Below, piece by piece: positions 21,912 through 32,986 of a stretch of DNA of 64,000 bases. The notes beneath the pieces are model-generated. The model was given only the letters and a program-made list of their open reading frames with translations. It was not told the origin of the DNA and searched no databases. Each line of letters begins with the position of its first letter. Position 1 is the stretch's first letter. This DNA comes from Artemia franciscana (taxonomy: Eukaryota; Arthropoda; Branchiopoda; Anostraca; Artemiidae): positions 23,360,038 through 23,424,037 of the forward strand of contig NC_088879.1 of NCBI RefSeq assembly GCF_032884065.1, given 5' to 3'. The translations under genes were made by a program, and so were the position numbers.

Positions 21912-22017
21912 ATCTCAAATGCAATGGAAACAACCAAACCAACTACAATGAAACCTGATTACCGGATATACACTACACCTGATTACCGGACCACTATTGA
22001 AGAACAAAAACCAGAAA
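21912..22017 (+). CDS. Exon D of the membrane-protein gene
   Basis: 106 bases between TTTGTTGCAG and GTAAGC. Read in the phase left by exon C it gives ISNAMETTKPTTMKP, then DYRIYTTPDYRTTIEEQKPE, with no stop. The sequence is hydrophilic and Thr/Pro-rich, with two copies of PDYR, and suits a cytosolic or luminal tail. The two PDYR stretches derive from a 24-base direct repeat. Its distance from exon C (4.9 kb) is explained by the duplicated block and LINE in the intron. Confidence 0.5.
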
Positions 22018-23316
22018 GTAAGCAATTTTCTTACTGTTTTGTTAATTAATTGAGAAAGCAGGCATATGATCTGGTGGTTGTGTTGTATTCAACACAACCT
22101 CCTATGGGGGTTGTGTTGCTCTATGGGGGTGAATAATTCCTTAAAGACCTTCTTCCCCCGAACCCTATACTTTCAACAGAGAGACTTATACAACTAGTCT
22201 GTAGCCCATATTCGTGAAGCCACAAGTCTCTTAATTAATGTAAGCGCTCGATGAATTTTACCAATCAAACAGTTCGTGGTAAAGAACTGTAGTAAGGAGC
22301 GAGCCGGCTCAATAGTTACCGAAACTCTAAAAAATGGAATTTTGATACCAATAGCTACATCAAAAGAATTGCATTTGAATGCTGATTTTAACTAAATAAG
22401 TTTCATCAAGTTTAGTCTTACTCGTCAAAAGTTATGAGCCTGAGAAAATGTGCGCTATTTTAGAAAATAGGGGGAAACACCCCTAAAGGTCATAGAATCT
22501 TAACAAAAATTACACCATCAAATTCAGCAAATCAGAGAACCCTACTGTAGAAGTTTCAAGCTCCTATCTATAAAAATGTGGAATTTTGTATTTTTGCCAC
22601 AAGCCAGATCATGGATGCGTGTTTATTTGTTTTTTCCCCAGGGGTGATCGTATCGACCCAGTTGTCTAGAATGTTGCGAGAGGGCTCCTTCTAACGGAAA
22701 TAAATAGTTCTAGTGCCCTTTTCAAGTGACCAAAAAAATTGGAGGGCACCTAGGCCCCCTCTCACGCTAATTATTTTCCCAAAGTCATCGGATCAAAATT
22801 CCGAGATAGCCATTTTATTCAGCGTAGTCGAAAAACATTATGACTATGTCTTTGGGGACGACTTACTCCCCAACAGTCCCCGTGGGAGGGGCTACAACTC
22901 ACAAACATTGACCAGTGCTTACATTTAGTAATGGTTATTGGGAAGTGTACTTTGGGAAAACAAACAGAAATTATTACCCATATGAGGGGCTCACCTCCTC
23001 ATAATAGCTCGCTTTACGCTAAAGTATTTTTGGTAATGTCAACTATTTATTCTACGGCTTTTGTGATTCAGGGGTCAATCTTAATGAATTGGGACAAAAT
23101 TTAAGATATAGTGTAAAGAGCGACGTACTGACGAGGGGGCGAACCCTCTCATATATGTAATAAAAACATGAGAATAAAAAGTTCTTTACGTAAGCTAATT
23201 TATATGCTACGTATATCTTTTACTAATAAGAAAAATTGGAAGAAATTGGAGGGCAACTAGGATTCCTCCCCCGCTCTTTTTTTTCAAAATCATTGGATTA
23301 CTTGGTATATGAAAGG
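22018..23316. other. Dispersed non-coding repeat
   Basis: Contains phrases I recognise from Artemia-type genomic repeats (GGAGGGCACCTAGGCCCCCT, then AGTCCCCGTGGGAGGGGC, about 22740-22895). No ORF with domain content; the open frame at 22713-22928 lies inside the repeat. A short inverted repeat around TTGTGTTGTATTCAACACAA is at about 22078-22100. Confidence 0.5.
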
Positions 23317-23441
23317 GGCTGCTTCCTCATCAACGCTCCGCTCTTTGCGCTAAAGTTTTTTACTGTTTTAAAAAGAAGAGTTGAGAGAAAGAGTCAAACT
23401 TTAACGTAAAGAGCGGGACATTTATGAGGAAGCATCCCCTT
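23317..23441. repeat. Long imperfect hairpin
   Basis: GGGGCTGCTTCCTCATCAAC to CTAAAGTTTT (about 23317-23360) pairs with CAAACTTTAACGTAAAGAGC to AAGCATCCCCT (about 23394-23441). The stem is about 45 bases with a loop near 35 bases. It marks the junction to duplicated-locus copy 2. Confidence 0.75.
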
Positions 23442-23803
23442 TCATATACGAAGTAATATCTGTTCGTTTTATGTTCTAATGCCGCTCCTTACTTTCCGTT
23501 AATAAAACTTGTTTTTTTTATTTAATATTAAAATAATTTGAATTCTAATCAGTTCTAATTCTGATTTCTAATGCTGAAGTATTATCCCTTCCTATTCATG
23601 ATTAAGTACCATGAAAAATCTTTTTTTTTGCGTTTTTTAATGCTGTAAGGTTTCAGGTATAACCCTTGTGACTCTATAGATTGAACTGACAAATAAATTA
23701 GTACAAAAATTAATTTTTGAAAAGCTGTAAATTAAGGAGACGGTAACTCTGATCTTTAATTTCAGCTAATTTTTTTTTCAAATCATCACGCCATCCTCTG
23801 ATA

Positions 23804-24301
23804 ATAAGAAAATTATATAATGCTCTTGTAAGACCACATTTGGAGTTTGGCTGCCCCGTTACAAATCCTCAATATAAGGGAGATGTGGCAGCCCTAGAGA
23901 GCGTACAGAGAAGAGCAACTAAGCTTTGTGCCCCACACCAACAGCTTCCCTACCCTGAACGTCTGCGTCACCTAAAGATACCCACATTGGTTTACCAGCA
24001 GCACAGAGGAGATGTTATTTTTGTCAAGAAAATTTACCAAAACAACATGGCTAACTCCATTTTTACTCCCTCCCTTGCCACTATGACGCGAGGCCAATCA
24101 ATGAAGCTGCAATAGAAGCACTCCAGACGCAGAGAGAGGACGAACTTTTTCTCAGTACGTGCTGTCTCAACTTGGAACAGCCTTTCCAATGAGCCTGTCA
24201 CTGGTGAATTGATTAATTCTTTCAAAAATGCAGTTGATTTGGAGTGGAGTAACGCGGAATGGAAGTACCAGTGTGAGGCCACACCCCATACCACCCACTA
24301 A
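23804..24301 (+). pseudogene. LINE reverse transcriptase C-terminal fragment, copy 2
   Basis: As copy 1, but with the short segment deleted there (NPQYKGDVAALESVQRRA). It reads LVRPHLEFGCPVTNP. The frame breaks after MTRGQSMKLQ and resumes at SVRAVSTWNSLSNEPVTGEL, with TAA at 24299-24301. Confidence 0.85.
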
Positions 24302-24507
24302 TTGCGTCACCTCATCGATTCAACAGCGAGACGTTCTACAGGAGGATGCAGTCCACCTTATCTCGCTGTAAATGCGGTTTAAGGTAATTCTATTCTGAAG
24401 TATTACACCTGCCTATTCATGATTAAGTAACATGAAAAATCCATATGTTTTTTTTTCATTTGTTAATGCTGTAAGGTGTCATGTATAACCCTTGTGACTC
24501 TAATTAG

Positions 24508-24686
24508 GTCCCAAGGGAATGACTATATTTTGTACATAACACTAATAGGTTTAGGGGTGTTTTATAGCCTTATAATTGCCCGTGCTTGTTTGAGCGACTA
24601 TGAAATATTAGGTGTTTTTCTTCAGCTGCGTAGACTCGCAAGAGAATCGGAAAGATAAGGCCATTCGCAGGTTAATAAACCCTCAG
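24508..24686 (+). pseudogene. Exon A, copy 2
   Basis: 179 bases with acceptor TTAG and donor GTAAAG, nearly identical to copy 1. It shares the TAA after ARESER, so the stop predates the large duplication, or the true reading differs here. Confidence 0.6.
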
Positions 24687-24894
24687 GTAAAGGCTTTCTT
24701 AAACCCATCAAGTTAAACTATTAAGTTCACATACATTTTACCAGTTTATTCTTTTATCTGTGTTGCTGGTGTTATTTTTTGCTATCATTGTTATTTAATA
24801 TCAAGTACCTGCTACCTGCAGCTCCTTCCAATAATTTTGAAAACAAAAATGATATAGATTTCAGCAATTTAATTTTGACCATTCTATGTTTCAG

Positions 24895-25208
24895 GAGTGA
24901 CAGCTTTCAGTTGGCCTTGGCAATTCTTAGAAGAGCGTGTGGGGTATAAATGGATGCATGTAATTCATTTTGCCATTTTAATGGTTGTGATTCTCGCTAA
25001 CTCAATTGCATGGATCCATTATGCCCCAAAACCAGGAGCCACCATCCTTAATATAACGACCAACACGTTATTCCAAGGATTGTGTAATACGGCGCTCCTA
25101 ATCTGGAAGGCGTTTTTCTTCTCTTTTAATGTACTAAAAGAGGAGGAAACATCGTACATTGTAATCCAGATAGTGTGCACCATTTCAACTGAGACTCTTC
25201 TGCCACGG
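24895..25208 (+). CDS. Exon B, copy 2, intact
   Basis: 314 bases from TTTCAG to CCACGG/GTATCT, in the phase set by exon A (split Gly codon) and ending in phase 0. It starts VTAFSWPWQFLEERVGYKW, then has two helices (HVIHFAILMVVILANSIAWI and CNTALLIWKAFFFSFNV). A conserved acidic motif KEEETSYIVIQIV and the end TETLLPR follow. No stop. The upstream exon A2 carries a stop and no exon C follows nearby, so the gene copy as a whole is probably not functional. Confidence 0.55.
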
Positions 25209-25515
25209 GTATCTATAACCTTTGATTTATATTTCTCTTTTTTTTTATTTGGCATACATGATATAATGAAAGTGTCAAAAAAATTTTATTTTTGGTAATA
25301 ATTTGCTGAAACGGATTGTAAAGAAAAAAGTTAATTTTTTTCCATGGCTTTGATTGTTGCTAATTTCCAATTAAAATAAAATTTCGTATTTGAAATAGAA
25401 TTTATTAGCTGTTTTAAGAATATTATTGGCTTAAGAATATGGTATATTAGCTTTAAAATATTATATAAACAATAATTCTTTTACCATCTTGTCTGCTAAA
25501 AGTAACAATAATTGT

Positions 25516-26772
25516 CTGCTTGTCAGCTAAAAGTAACAATAACAAAAAGTAACAATAATAATTTAGTACAAGTGTAATTTTAGTATAAATTAGTCAGAAA
25601 ATCATGGAATTTTAGTTTCAGAGTCTTTGAGAAAAGCTTCTTATGTTAGTCCTGGTGCTGAGAAGAAGTGCAATGGATGTAGTTTATAATTGTTTAAATA
25701 TACTTTTCTAGAATTTTCAACGACATCTGATAAAACTAAAACATCACTCCCTAGGCATAATTAAGTGTAAACTAATAAGTTTACATTTAAATGATTTCCA
25801 CTTTACTCTTATATATTCTTCTTCAGAAATATTTTCCCCTGTGAATATCTAAAATAAAATTTGTCTATTGAAGGTAATTTTGTGTCACTTGTTTTTCATA
25901 GATATTAATATATTCATAGGGATATATCCTTTTCTTTATTATTTCTTTAAATTCAACATTCAACATTCAACGCCAGTGATGATGAAAAAATAAATAATCT
26001 AAATATTTTCAGATTCAAAACCACTGGAAAAATTTATCAGAAAATGAAATTTAGAATGAAGTCAATCATAAATCCTTGAATAAGATTTTTAACCAGCTCC
26101 ACATAGCTAAATGTGCTTTTTAGAACCAAGTGAAGCTGTCTAACCCAATGGAGCTCTTTGAAGGAAAAATTGCGAGAAAAACCAACTATGCAAAAAGTTA
26201 TGTGAAAAAATTACAAGAGGAGGATAATGTCAACCAGTCTACTGTTTCACTAAGACAGCAACCTCATTTATAAGACAACTAACAATAAGGTTCAATTGCC
26301 ACACAAGCCATAAGGCTTTTTGGCAATTTTTAGTATTGTTTTTTTAAATAAAATATCTATATAATGAATAAAAGCCTACCACGTAGCTGTGGAGACCGCC
26401 GCAGAGCAGCAACCCAACCATAAATATTAACAAGAAGAAACATTTCTAAAACAATTTTGCGCGAGGAATGCATTCGAATAGCAATAGAGTCGAATAACTT
26501 TCTATAAATTGTACAGCAATGTGAGTGGAGGGAGACATGACTGGCGTGTATCATTTTCTACTACATTGTTACAAATACTTCACAACTACTGTGGCTGCAC
26601 AAAGAAAATATAATTTATCGGGCCTGACGTGCACACATGATGTTATTCTGATTAGATGGGTGAAAAGCAAAAGAGCTCGGCAGAAATTTCACAAATATTT
26701 CCTTAGAGATCCAATTATCTAAATTTACGTGAAATGAATCCCCTGAATTCGGTTTAAATTTTAAATGGACAT
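25516..26772. other. Non-coding stretch
   Basis: AT-rich sequence with short ORFs only (for example 26525-26722), none with recognisable features. Confidence 0.5.
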
Positions 26773-27900
26773 GTGGGAAGTAACCCTAATGTTAGTAATT
26801 TAATGTGCTTAATACTAAGTACAAACTCAGGGTTAATGAAAAAAGCTTCCAGTCATCGTGATTGCCTCGGGATTCTGCACTTAAATGCACAAGTTTTATC
26901 GTCATCGTTTGATCAATTGAAACTTTTGTGTGTGGATTGTTCTTATCCAGATATCATCGATCTCTGCAAAACTTTTGTCACAAAAACATCTGACGTAATT
27001 CTCGACATTCCAGGGTATGCTTTAAAAAGTGACCACGCATAACTATGAGCAAAGATGGTCTTGCAATTTATATAATAGATACTTTGAATTATAAGATACG
27101 TGAAGATCTGTCAAAACATGCTGAAGGTATTTTTGAGTCTTTGTTCATTGAGGTATATACTTCATCCCGGGAGGTGATAATTGTGGGAGAAGTGCATATA
27201 CCACCAAGTGGTTCTTCTTTGTTATTTTTTCAAGTGTTTAATGAAGTTATTTTGTCTATGCATCAGCAACCTTGTGAAATAATATTAATGGGTGATTTTA
27301 CTATAAACTTCCTGAAGAATAATAACTCAGTACCAGCTGATTTTCTTTAAGTGATGCTGACTCAATGCCTCTTACCCACGATCATGATTCCAACTAGAGT
27401 TACTAAAAAGTCAGCTACTTTATTAAATAATATAGTTTCTTCTCTAGTTGAACATGAAAGTACTGTTTTGATTAATGAAATTTCAGACAATTTTCCAATA
27501 ATTTGTGATTTGTTGATCCCAAATAAGCAAACCAAGCCTCTGATTCTTTAATCTGTCTGAAAAAAAAATCTTGCTCAGCTTAATGCTAAACTTCTTCAGC
27601 AGACTTAGGATTTTATTGGTGAAAGAAAAGAACTAGATATAAATTTTAATAAATTTCATGATATTGTTAAACAACCTTTCATTGATTATTTGTTCTAAAA
27701 CTCCAAATAAAGTGCCACCAAAAAAATACCGACCGCTAAACCCATGGATGACAAATGGTCTTCTAAAATACTCACAGCGGAAAGATTACTTATAGAACAA
27801 AAATAATAATTGTCCTTCACTAGCTAACCTGCAAAAATTTAAAAGAACATAAAACGTTTATAAGTCACAGATTAGAAAGTCAAAACCACGTGTTATGTTT
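26773..27900 (+). pseudogene. LINE endonuclease domain, broken
   Basis: Three consecutive frames give LGILHLNAQVLSSSFDQL, then ESLFIEVYTSS, then EIILMGDFTINFL (the GDFN position has Thr for Asn), then PTRVTKKSATLLNNI and EISDNFPIICDLL (SDH degraded to SDN). Stops occur at 27040-27042, 27348-27350 and 27549-27551. The linker after it (about 27580-27800, including KPMDDKW) is also degraded. It is the same protein class as 4144-5673 but clearly a different, older copy. No RT follows; exon B3 begins about 130 bases later. Confidence 0.75.
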
Positions 27901-28035
27901 CGAAGTTTGGCGAAACCAGAAAAGATATGAGGGAGACTAGGGAAATTATTAATTCGGTGATTAGACCAGCTTCCCGTATTCCCAATCTTCCTAATTTACG
28001 TATTTGATCCGGATTTTGACCATTCCATGTTTCAG

Positions 28036-28331
28036 GAGTGGCCCGTGGATACTCTTTTACATGGCTCGCAAACCTTGGAACTGCACTACACTTCAGTTTT
28101 TTAATGTTTGTGTCAGTCATAAACACAATTAAATGGGTTCGTTTTTAGACCCATTCAACAGCTCGTTCCAGATTGGTCACGCAGTTCCATATTGTCATGG
28201 GCATCTGTAATACAGGAATCAATATTTGGAAAACACTGTTTTTTTCAATTGATGTCTTAAGCGGGGAAAAATATTGGTTCATCATGACCCAAATACTGTC
28301 ATCAATTATTTGCGATTCGTTTGCTCCACGG
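28036..28331 (+). pseudogene. Exon B, copy 3 (divergent)
   Basis: 296 bases between CCATGTTTCAG and CCACGG/GTATAT. The splice borders and phase are the same as intact copies, but the protein is strongly diverged: VARGYSFTWLANLGTALHFS, helix FLMFVSVINTIKWV, then GICNTGINIWKTLFFSIDVL. The CNT-IW motif of exon B is kept. One in-frame TAG follows WVRF at about 28152. The conserved borders and TM pattern show it is an old paralogue. Confidence 0.6.
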
Positions 28332-28664
28332 GTATATAACCTTTAATTTATATTTCTGTTTTTTTTTTTTTTTTTTTTATATTTGGAATACATGGTATAA
28401 TGAAGATTTGAAAGCTGAATTTGTCAAAAAAATAAAAATTCAATTCCTGTAGATACTTATTAGTTTTACCAACTATATGCTTGGAATCCAATTTGTATTT
28501 TAAGCTTAATTTTAATATGTAATGAAGGTATTAATATGTATTAATAAACAAAAAAATGTAATGAAGGTATTAATATGAAGGTAATTTTAATATGTAATAA
28601 AGCCAATGGACATTAAAAAAAAAATTGGCCTTTTCTACCCTTAATTGCTGGCACATATCTGAAT
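28332..28664. other. Intron-like flank shared with the 35.2-35.45 kb flank
   Basis: T-rich sequence after B3, then AAGCCAATGGACATTA and GCTGGCACATAT at about 28600-28660. These are also found after B6 at about 35385-35445. They mark the duplicated gene unit. Confidence 0.5.
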
Positions 28665-29265
28665 TGGTCGGAACCAATTCAATGTTTGTAAAAGGAGAGA
28701 AAATATTATCTGGAAAATCATAAATGTTAAGCTACGACGATACCATATGATTGTGCATATTGGATTTGTTTTTGCATCTATTGTCTCAATTGCATGACTT
28801 TGCGTGGCAGCGTTCATCAGAACTTGCACAATAACACTACAAAATTGGGGATACAGGATCGGGATTATGATGAACATAGTCCTGTCCATTTATTGTATCC
28901 TCAATTTGAGGTGCTTTCTGGAGCCTACAGTAAGTAGAGTAATGAGTATGATATTTGCGGCGGTCGCAGTCTTCACATGTGCTAATTGCGCTAATTATTA
29001 TCAAAGATCTACACTGCCCAGCCATTACAAAGACCAACAAGAATAAAATACCAACAGTGAACAAACAAACCGGACTGCAGAATCTAGAAAGAAAATATGA
29101 GAACTAAAACGACGCGGATATTTTGCCTATATAAAATCGAGGCGTCTTCCATGCTGACAAAAAAAGATAAAAACAATAAAAAAGCGAAAATCCCAAACAA
29201 AGAATAGGGAAAAAAGAAAACTTAGAATAGGGCCACCAAATGGCTCCGGTATAAAAAAATTTTCC
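28665..29265 (+). repeat. Third copy of the FHA-like/small-membrane-ORF segment
   Basis: Matches 18910-19370 and 20510-21110, extending further in common with the second block (AGGCGTCTTCCATGCTGAC to GGCTCCGGTATAAAAA). Confidence 0.85.
28804..29046 (+). CDS. Small two-helix membrane ORF, copy 3, intact
   Basis: 80 codons with helix 1 IGIMMNIVLSIYCILNLRC and helix 2 VMSMIFAAVAVFTCANCANY, a basic/polar tail (RSTLPSHYKDQQE) and TAA. CTACAGTAAGTAG inside it could be a splice donor, so it may be the end of an exon read through. Not recognised. The three copies differ by an in-frame 9-base indel. Confidence 0.4.
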   Translation: MAAFIRTCTITLQNWGYRIGIMMNIVLSIYCILNLRCFLEPTVSRVMSMIFAAVAVFTCANCANYYQRSTLPSHYKDQQE

Positions 29266-29289
29266 TACAATATATATTTACTTGTGCTA

Positions 29290-29498
29290 AGATCGAGAAC
29301 CGCGACTGTGTGAATCCGTCAAACCCATCATGGATCAAACCGCAGCACATTATTGGAATGCAAAATGACGAGAGGGCACTGGAAAAATTGGCAAGGATGG
29401 CAATTATCATAACCAATGCTGTAATGGTATATGTAATGACCGAATGAGTCATTGCAATGATTGCATGTTTCCTGGGCGAAGAGGGCTACAAACCACTC
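29290..29498 (+). pseudogene. Orphan coding segment, possible membrane-protein exon
   Basis: A continuous frame reads ENRDCVNPSNPSWIKPQHII, then ERALEKLARMAIIITNAVMV, then MTE, a TGA (29446-29448), and VIAMIACFLGEEGYKPLRFY. The hydrophobic stretch before the TGA looks like a membrane helix. CTTGTGCTAAG before it could be an acceptor. It runs straight into a pogo-type fragment at about 29499, so its 3' end is lost. Not recognised. Confidence 0.35.
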
Positions 29499-29695
29499 AG
29501 GTTTTATGCTATCTCCTTCGGGACATATTTTTAAAAGGTATATCTGTTAACGTTTTGTCAAAACGAGAACCTCCTCCGATTTTTCGTGAAGATGTTGAAG
29601 CACAAGCTGTAACCTTGGTGAAGGACTGCCAGAAAGTCGAGTTTTCAGTAACAAAGGAGCAATTACGAAGCTCTTTTGTTACGAAAACCTTTTAA
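29499..29695 (+). pseudogene. pogo/Tigger-type transposase N-terminal fragment
   Basis: From GGTTTTATGCTATCT it is almost identical to 31521 onward. It encodes LSKREPPPIFREDVEAQAVT, then KDCQKVEFSVTKEQLRS. The match ends after about 170 bases. It is a short 5' piece of the element annotated at 31521-32986. Confidence 0.75.
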
Positions 29696-31470
29696 TTCCT
29701 TCCGTTTTGTGATAGAGATATCAAGTTTTAATAGAACTTAAATCATTGGGGGACCGTGATTTTTTTCCCCTATTAAATAAAGCAGATATTTTTTTTTAAG
29801 CTCAGGAAAGGGCAATCCCAAAAAAATGTTTTAGCATACCTACAAAGAAAACATTAAAAATCTGCACAAAGGAAATATCATTTGAGCAATGAAGCAGCCA
29901 TGGGAGTTCCCTGTAGTATTTATCCGCTTTGATTTAAATCATTATCGACATAGGGAACGTAACATTTCATAGTCTTTTCAGTCAAACCACATATTCGCAA
30001 TAGCTCTTGAACGTTTCTTGTTCCATGGGAGAACAAGAAAAGAGGAATGCTAATGGATCCTTGAGACAATCAAGCTCGCAAAATAATTTTAAGTTTTCGA
30101 ACCCTATAGAAAAACTTGCCACCTTGAGTCAGTCAAATACAGATTTTCTAGATGGTATTCAATCTTATGCATAGATAAACCATGACGGAAGCTTACACTG
30201 AAAAGCTTAATAGCATAAGCCAAATATACCTAAAGTTTATAAATGGCATTAACCATGACCTACAGATATACCGCCACCATGGAAACTTATAAGAATCAGC
30301 AAACCATCTAAAATCAAACATACCTAGATTTTCTAGATTGCATTTCGTACTCAGGAGAAGTTTCTCGTGACAAACTACGACGATCAAGATTGGTGTCAGA
30401 AATAGTGAGCAAGGTTGCAAATAGGTGGTTGAAAGAGCTCTGCATCTCGAACCAGAATTGTTTTGGAAAACAATAGTTTCCTTACTTCCCGTATGTCAAA
30501 GCTTTGTTCTAGATTCAGTTTACAGTGACGTATTGCCTATGCCTAAACATATACACCAATAATCGTAAAAAGTAGAGGGAAGGCCAATTTAAACGTGCAT
30601 TCCGAGTTCGGAACCATTGGACAGGAGACGCATTCGATTGGATATAAAGCAAATAAAAAAAAGTGATACGAGAGTGCTTCGTTGGTGTTTGTAACATTGA
30701 CTATTTATGTAGTTACTACATAATTAGTTGCGTTGTGACCAATTATGTATTTGTACAAAATTGGAGCAGTGTTCGTATATATGCTTTCACTTCTCAGAAA
30801 AATTTCACGCAAAAATGTATTATGCTTGGGCTAGAATAGTAATTTAATTGATTTAATAACATGGACTTTAGAGTAATCATACTATTATTTACTTTTTTAT
30901 TCTATATGCAATCCTTTAGAATAGTGCTTATCATTTCAATCTGATTTCTATTTTCGATTAGCTAAATAAGAGCTCTAATTCCTAATAATTTCCAAAAATA
31001 ATTTCGAATATTAAATAAAACATTATCTAGCGTTTAGTTGCCAAATGCTAGATGGCGCTGAGGTTTTTTTTTGTCGACACTTATCACCAGTTCCCAATCT
31101 GTTAAGTTACTCATATTATTTAGATTTTGAAGATGAGTCATCAGTGGAACATGAACCATACTTTTCCACTCCTTTAGGGAGAAGGCCTGACAAATGACAG
31201 TAAGATCTAATGTATATAATATAATAACACATAACCTATAATAAAGTAACATGTAACGTATTTAACTAATGACGCAGTAGACGCAGTTGAATACTTAAAG
31301 TGCTTCAAGGATGTATGTATATTTGTTGAAGAAGAAACATATTTATCGTATCATGTTAATATCAGCTTAATTAACATTTGTCAACAGCAATGTATAACTT
31401 TGATTGTAAATAGTAATAAAACATAATCGAGAAAAATTAGGACTTACTGTAGCAATACCATTAATCTTCT
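29696..31470. other. Non-coding stretch
   Basis: No recognisable gene. A perfect 8-base-arm palindrome (TATGTAGT-T-ACTACATA) lies at about 30700-30718. Short ORFs on both strands lack features. Confidence 0.45.
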
Positions 31471-31520
31471 ATATATATAAAAATAAGTTGTCTGTGTGTT
31501 TGTGTGTCGACTGACGTCAG
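31471..31520. repeat. TCTATATATATAAAAATAAG...TCTGTGTG motif before the pogo-type element
   Basis: The sequence TCTATATATATAAAAATAAG followed by GTTGTCTGTGTGTTTGTGTG resembles the TC-TATATATA start seen in many arthropod Helitrons. It may be a Helitron 5' end carrying the pogo fragment, or a coincidence of low-complexity DNA. Confidence 0.3.
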
Positions 31521-32986
31521 GTTTTATGCTATCTACTTCGGAACATATTTTTAAAAGGTATATCTGTTAACGTTTTGTCAAAACGAGAACCTCCTCCGAT
31601 TTTTAGTAAAGATGTTGAGGCAGAAGCTGTAACCTTGGTGAAGGACTGCCAGAAAGTCGAGTTTCCAGTAACAAAGGAGCAATTACGAAGCTCTTTGGGA
31701 CAGGTAGCGAAAGAAAAGGATTTGTCTCATAAACTTTTTAAAAGATGGGATACCAGGGGAAAGGTTCATGGGCAACTTTTTGAAACAAAACAATGACCTG
31801 ACAGTGCGTATTGCGGAACCAACACATGGGGGCAGGGTGACCTTGACAGAAGAGAATTCACAATTTTTTCACTACACAAAAAGAACAACTTCTGACAGAC
31901 GAAAAACTTACTGAGAATGACTTTGCAAATCCTGCCATATGGTTTAACTGCAACGAGACTATGATTAGGTACAATCCACCTGTGCCTGTTTTAGCACAGA
32001 GATCTAAAAACTTTTTAAAAATTGTGTGAATGAAAAGGATGGGTTAACCGTGTTGGCCTGTGTTAATCCTAAAGGTGAGTATCCCCCCGCAGGTTGTGTA
32101 CAAGGGTACTATGATAAACAAAAATTTCCTCGAAACAGTTCCACAAGATGTAAAGGAATTCCATAGCGAATAAGGAGGGATGACGAAGGATGTATTTTTC
32201 GAATGTATGCAAGAATTGTTTTCCTCATGGCTAGCTGCAAAGGGTTATGAAAAGGTTGTTTTAACTATGGATGGCCAAACGAGTCATATATCACTGAAGG
32301 TATCTGAATTTGCTAAGGAAAAAAACATTACGCTATTGTGCATATTAACGGATGCCACTCACCTTTTGCAGCCCTTAGACGTAGGTATATTTAAGAACCT
32401 TAAAAACAATTGGAAGAAGCACGCAGACCTCTGGACAAAAGGAAACGTGGATGAAAACGGCAATAGGATAAAAATTATCAATAGCGGTCCTCCGAAAGTG
32501 GTCAAGATGTCTTTTTGTCAGCATCTTTCATATATCATTAGACAAACCATGACCCAAGAGATATGTAAAAATGCGTTTAGGAAAAGTGGAATTTTTCAAT
32601 GGAATTCCCTTCACGTAGATTTTAGTAAGCTAGCTGACCTAGGGTCTAATCAGGATGTACTTAGGCCAACAAAGAGTGTAATTTTACCAGAATGTGCAGG
32701 AATAGACCTACAAAACATAACAAACAACAGCCAGGGTTTAATAAATAGCTCTAAAATTATAGGCCAACCAATTCTACAAACCAAAATCAAAATAATCAAA
32801 GATCATTTAGAGACAAGCATTAAGCAATGTACATTACGGGACTTTCTCTCCAATGACGGACCAATTTGGACAGGTGCCACAGAAATGACTGGTCTATATG
32901 AATATTGGAGATCTGTGGAAAATGACTATCAGTCAGAAGTAGGAGCAACCTCAATGAGCCTGATTGGACTCAAAGAGTCTATTTGA
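31521..32986 (+). pseudogene. pogo/Tigger-type DDE transposase, frameshifted
   Basis: The N-terminus LSKREPPPIFSKDVEAEAVT is the pattern found before the DDE domain in pogo-like transposases. Around 31940 comes IWFNCNETMI, where the family has FNCDETGI, so the first catalytic Asp is Asn. At 32180-32986 an 807-base open frame holds LTMDGQTSHISLKVSEFAKE (second Asp) and THLLQPLDVGIFKNLK (third Asp). At least two frameshifts or stops separate the parts (near 31760-31800 and 32020-32180). The nuclear cut-and-paste transposase is inactive. After the stop the sequence passes directly into fused exon B/exon A debris. Confidence 0.85.

Larger units (their letters stand above)
23448..25515 (+). repeat. 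Duplicated locus, copy 2
   Basis: Partner of 14824-17470. It includes the LINE fragment, exon A2 and exon B2. The region matching exon C of copy 1 is absent: sequence passes from the B2 donor through about 90 bases into DNA matching 17254. Confidence 0.85.

Noticed and set aside
30700..30718. Short palindrome TATGTAGT-T-ACTACATA as a regulatory site
   Set aside because: Single occurrence in AT-rich DNA with no gene nearby.
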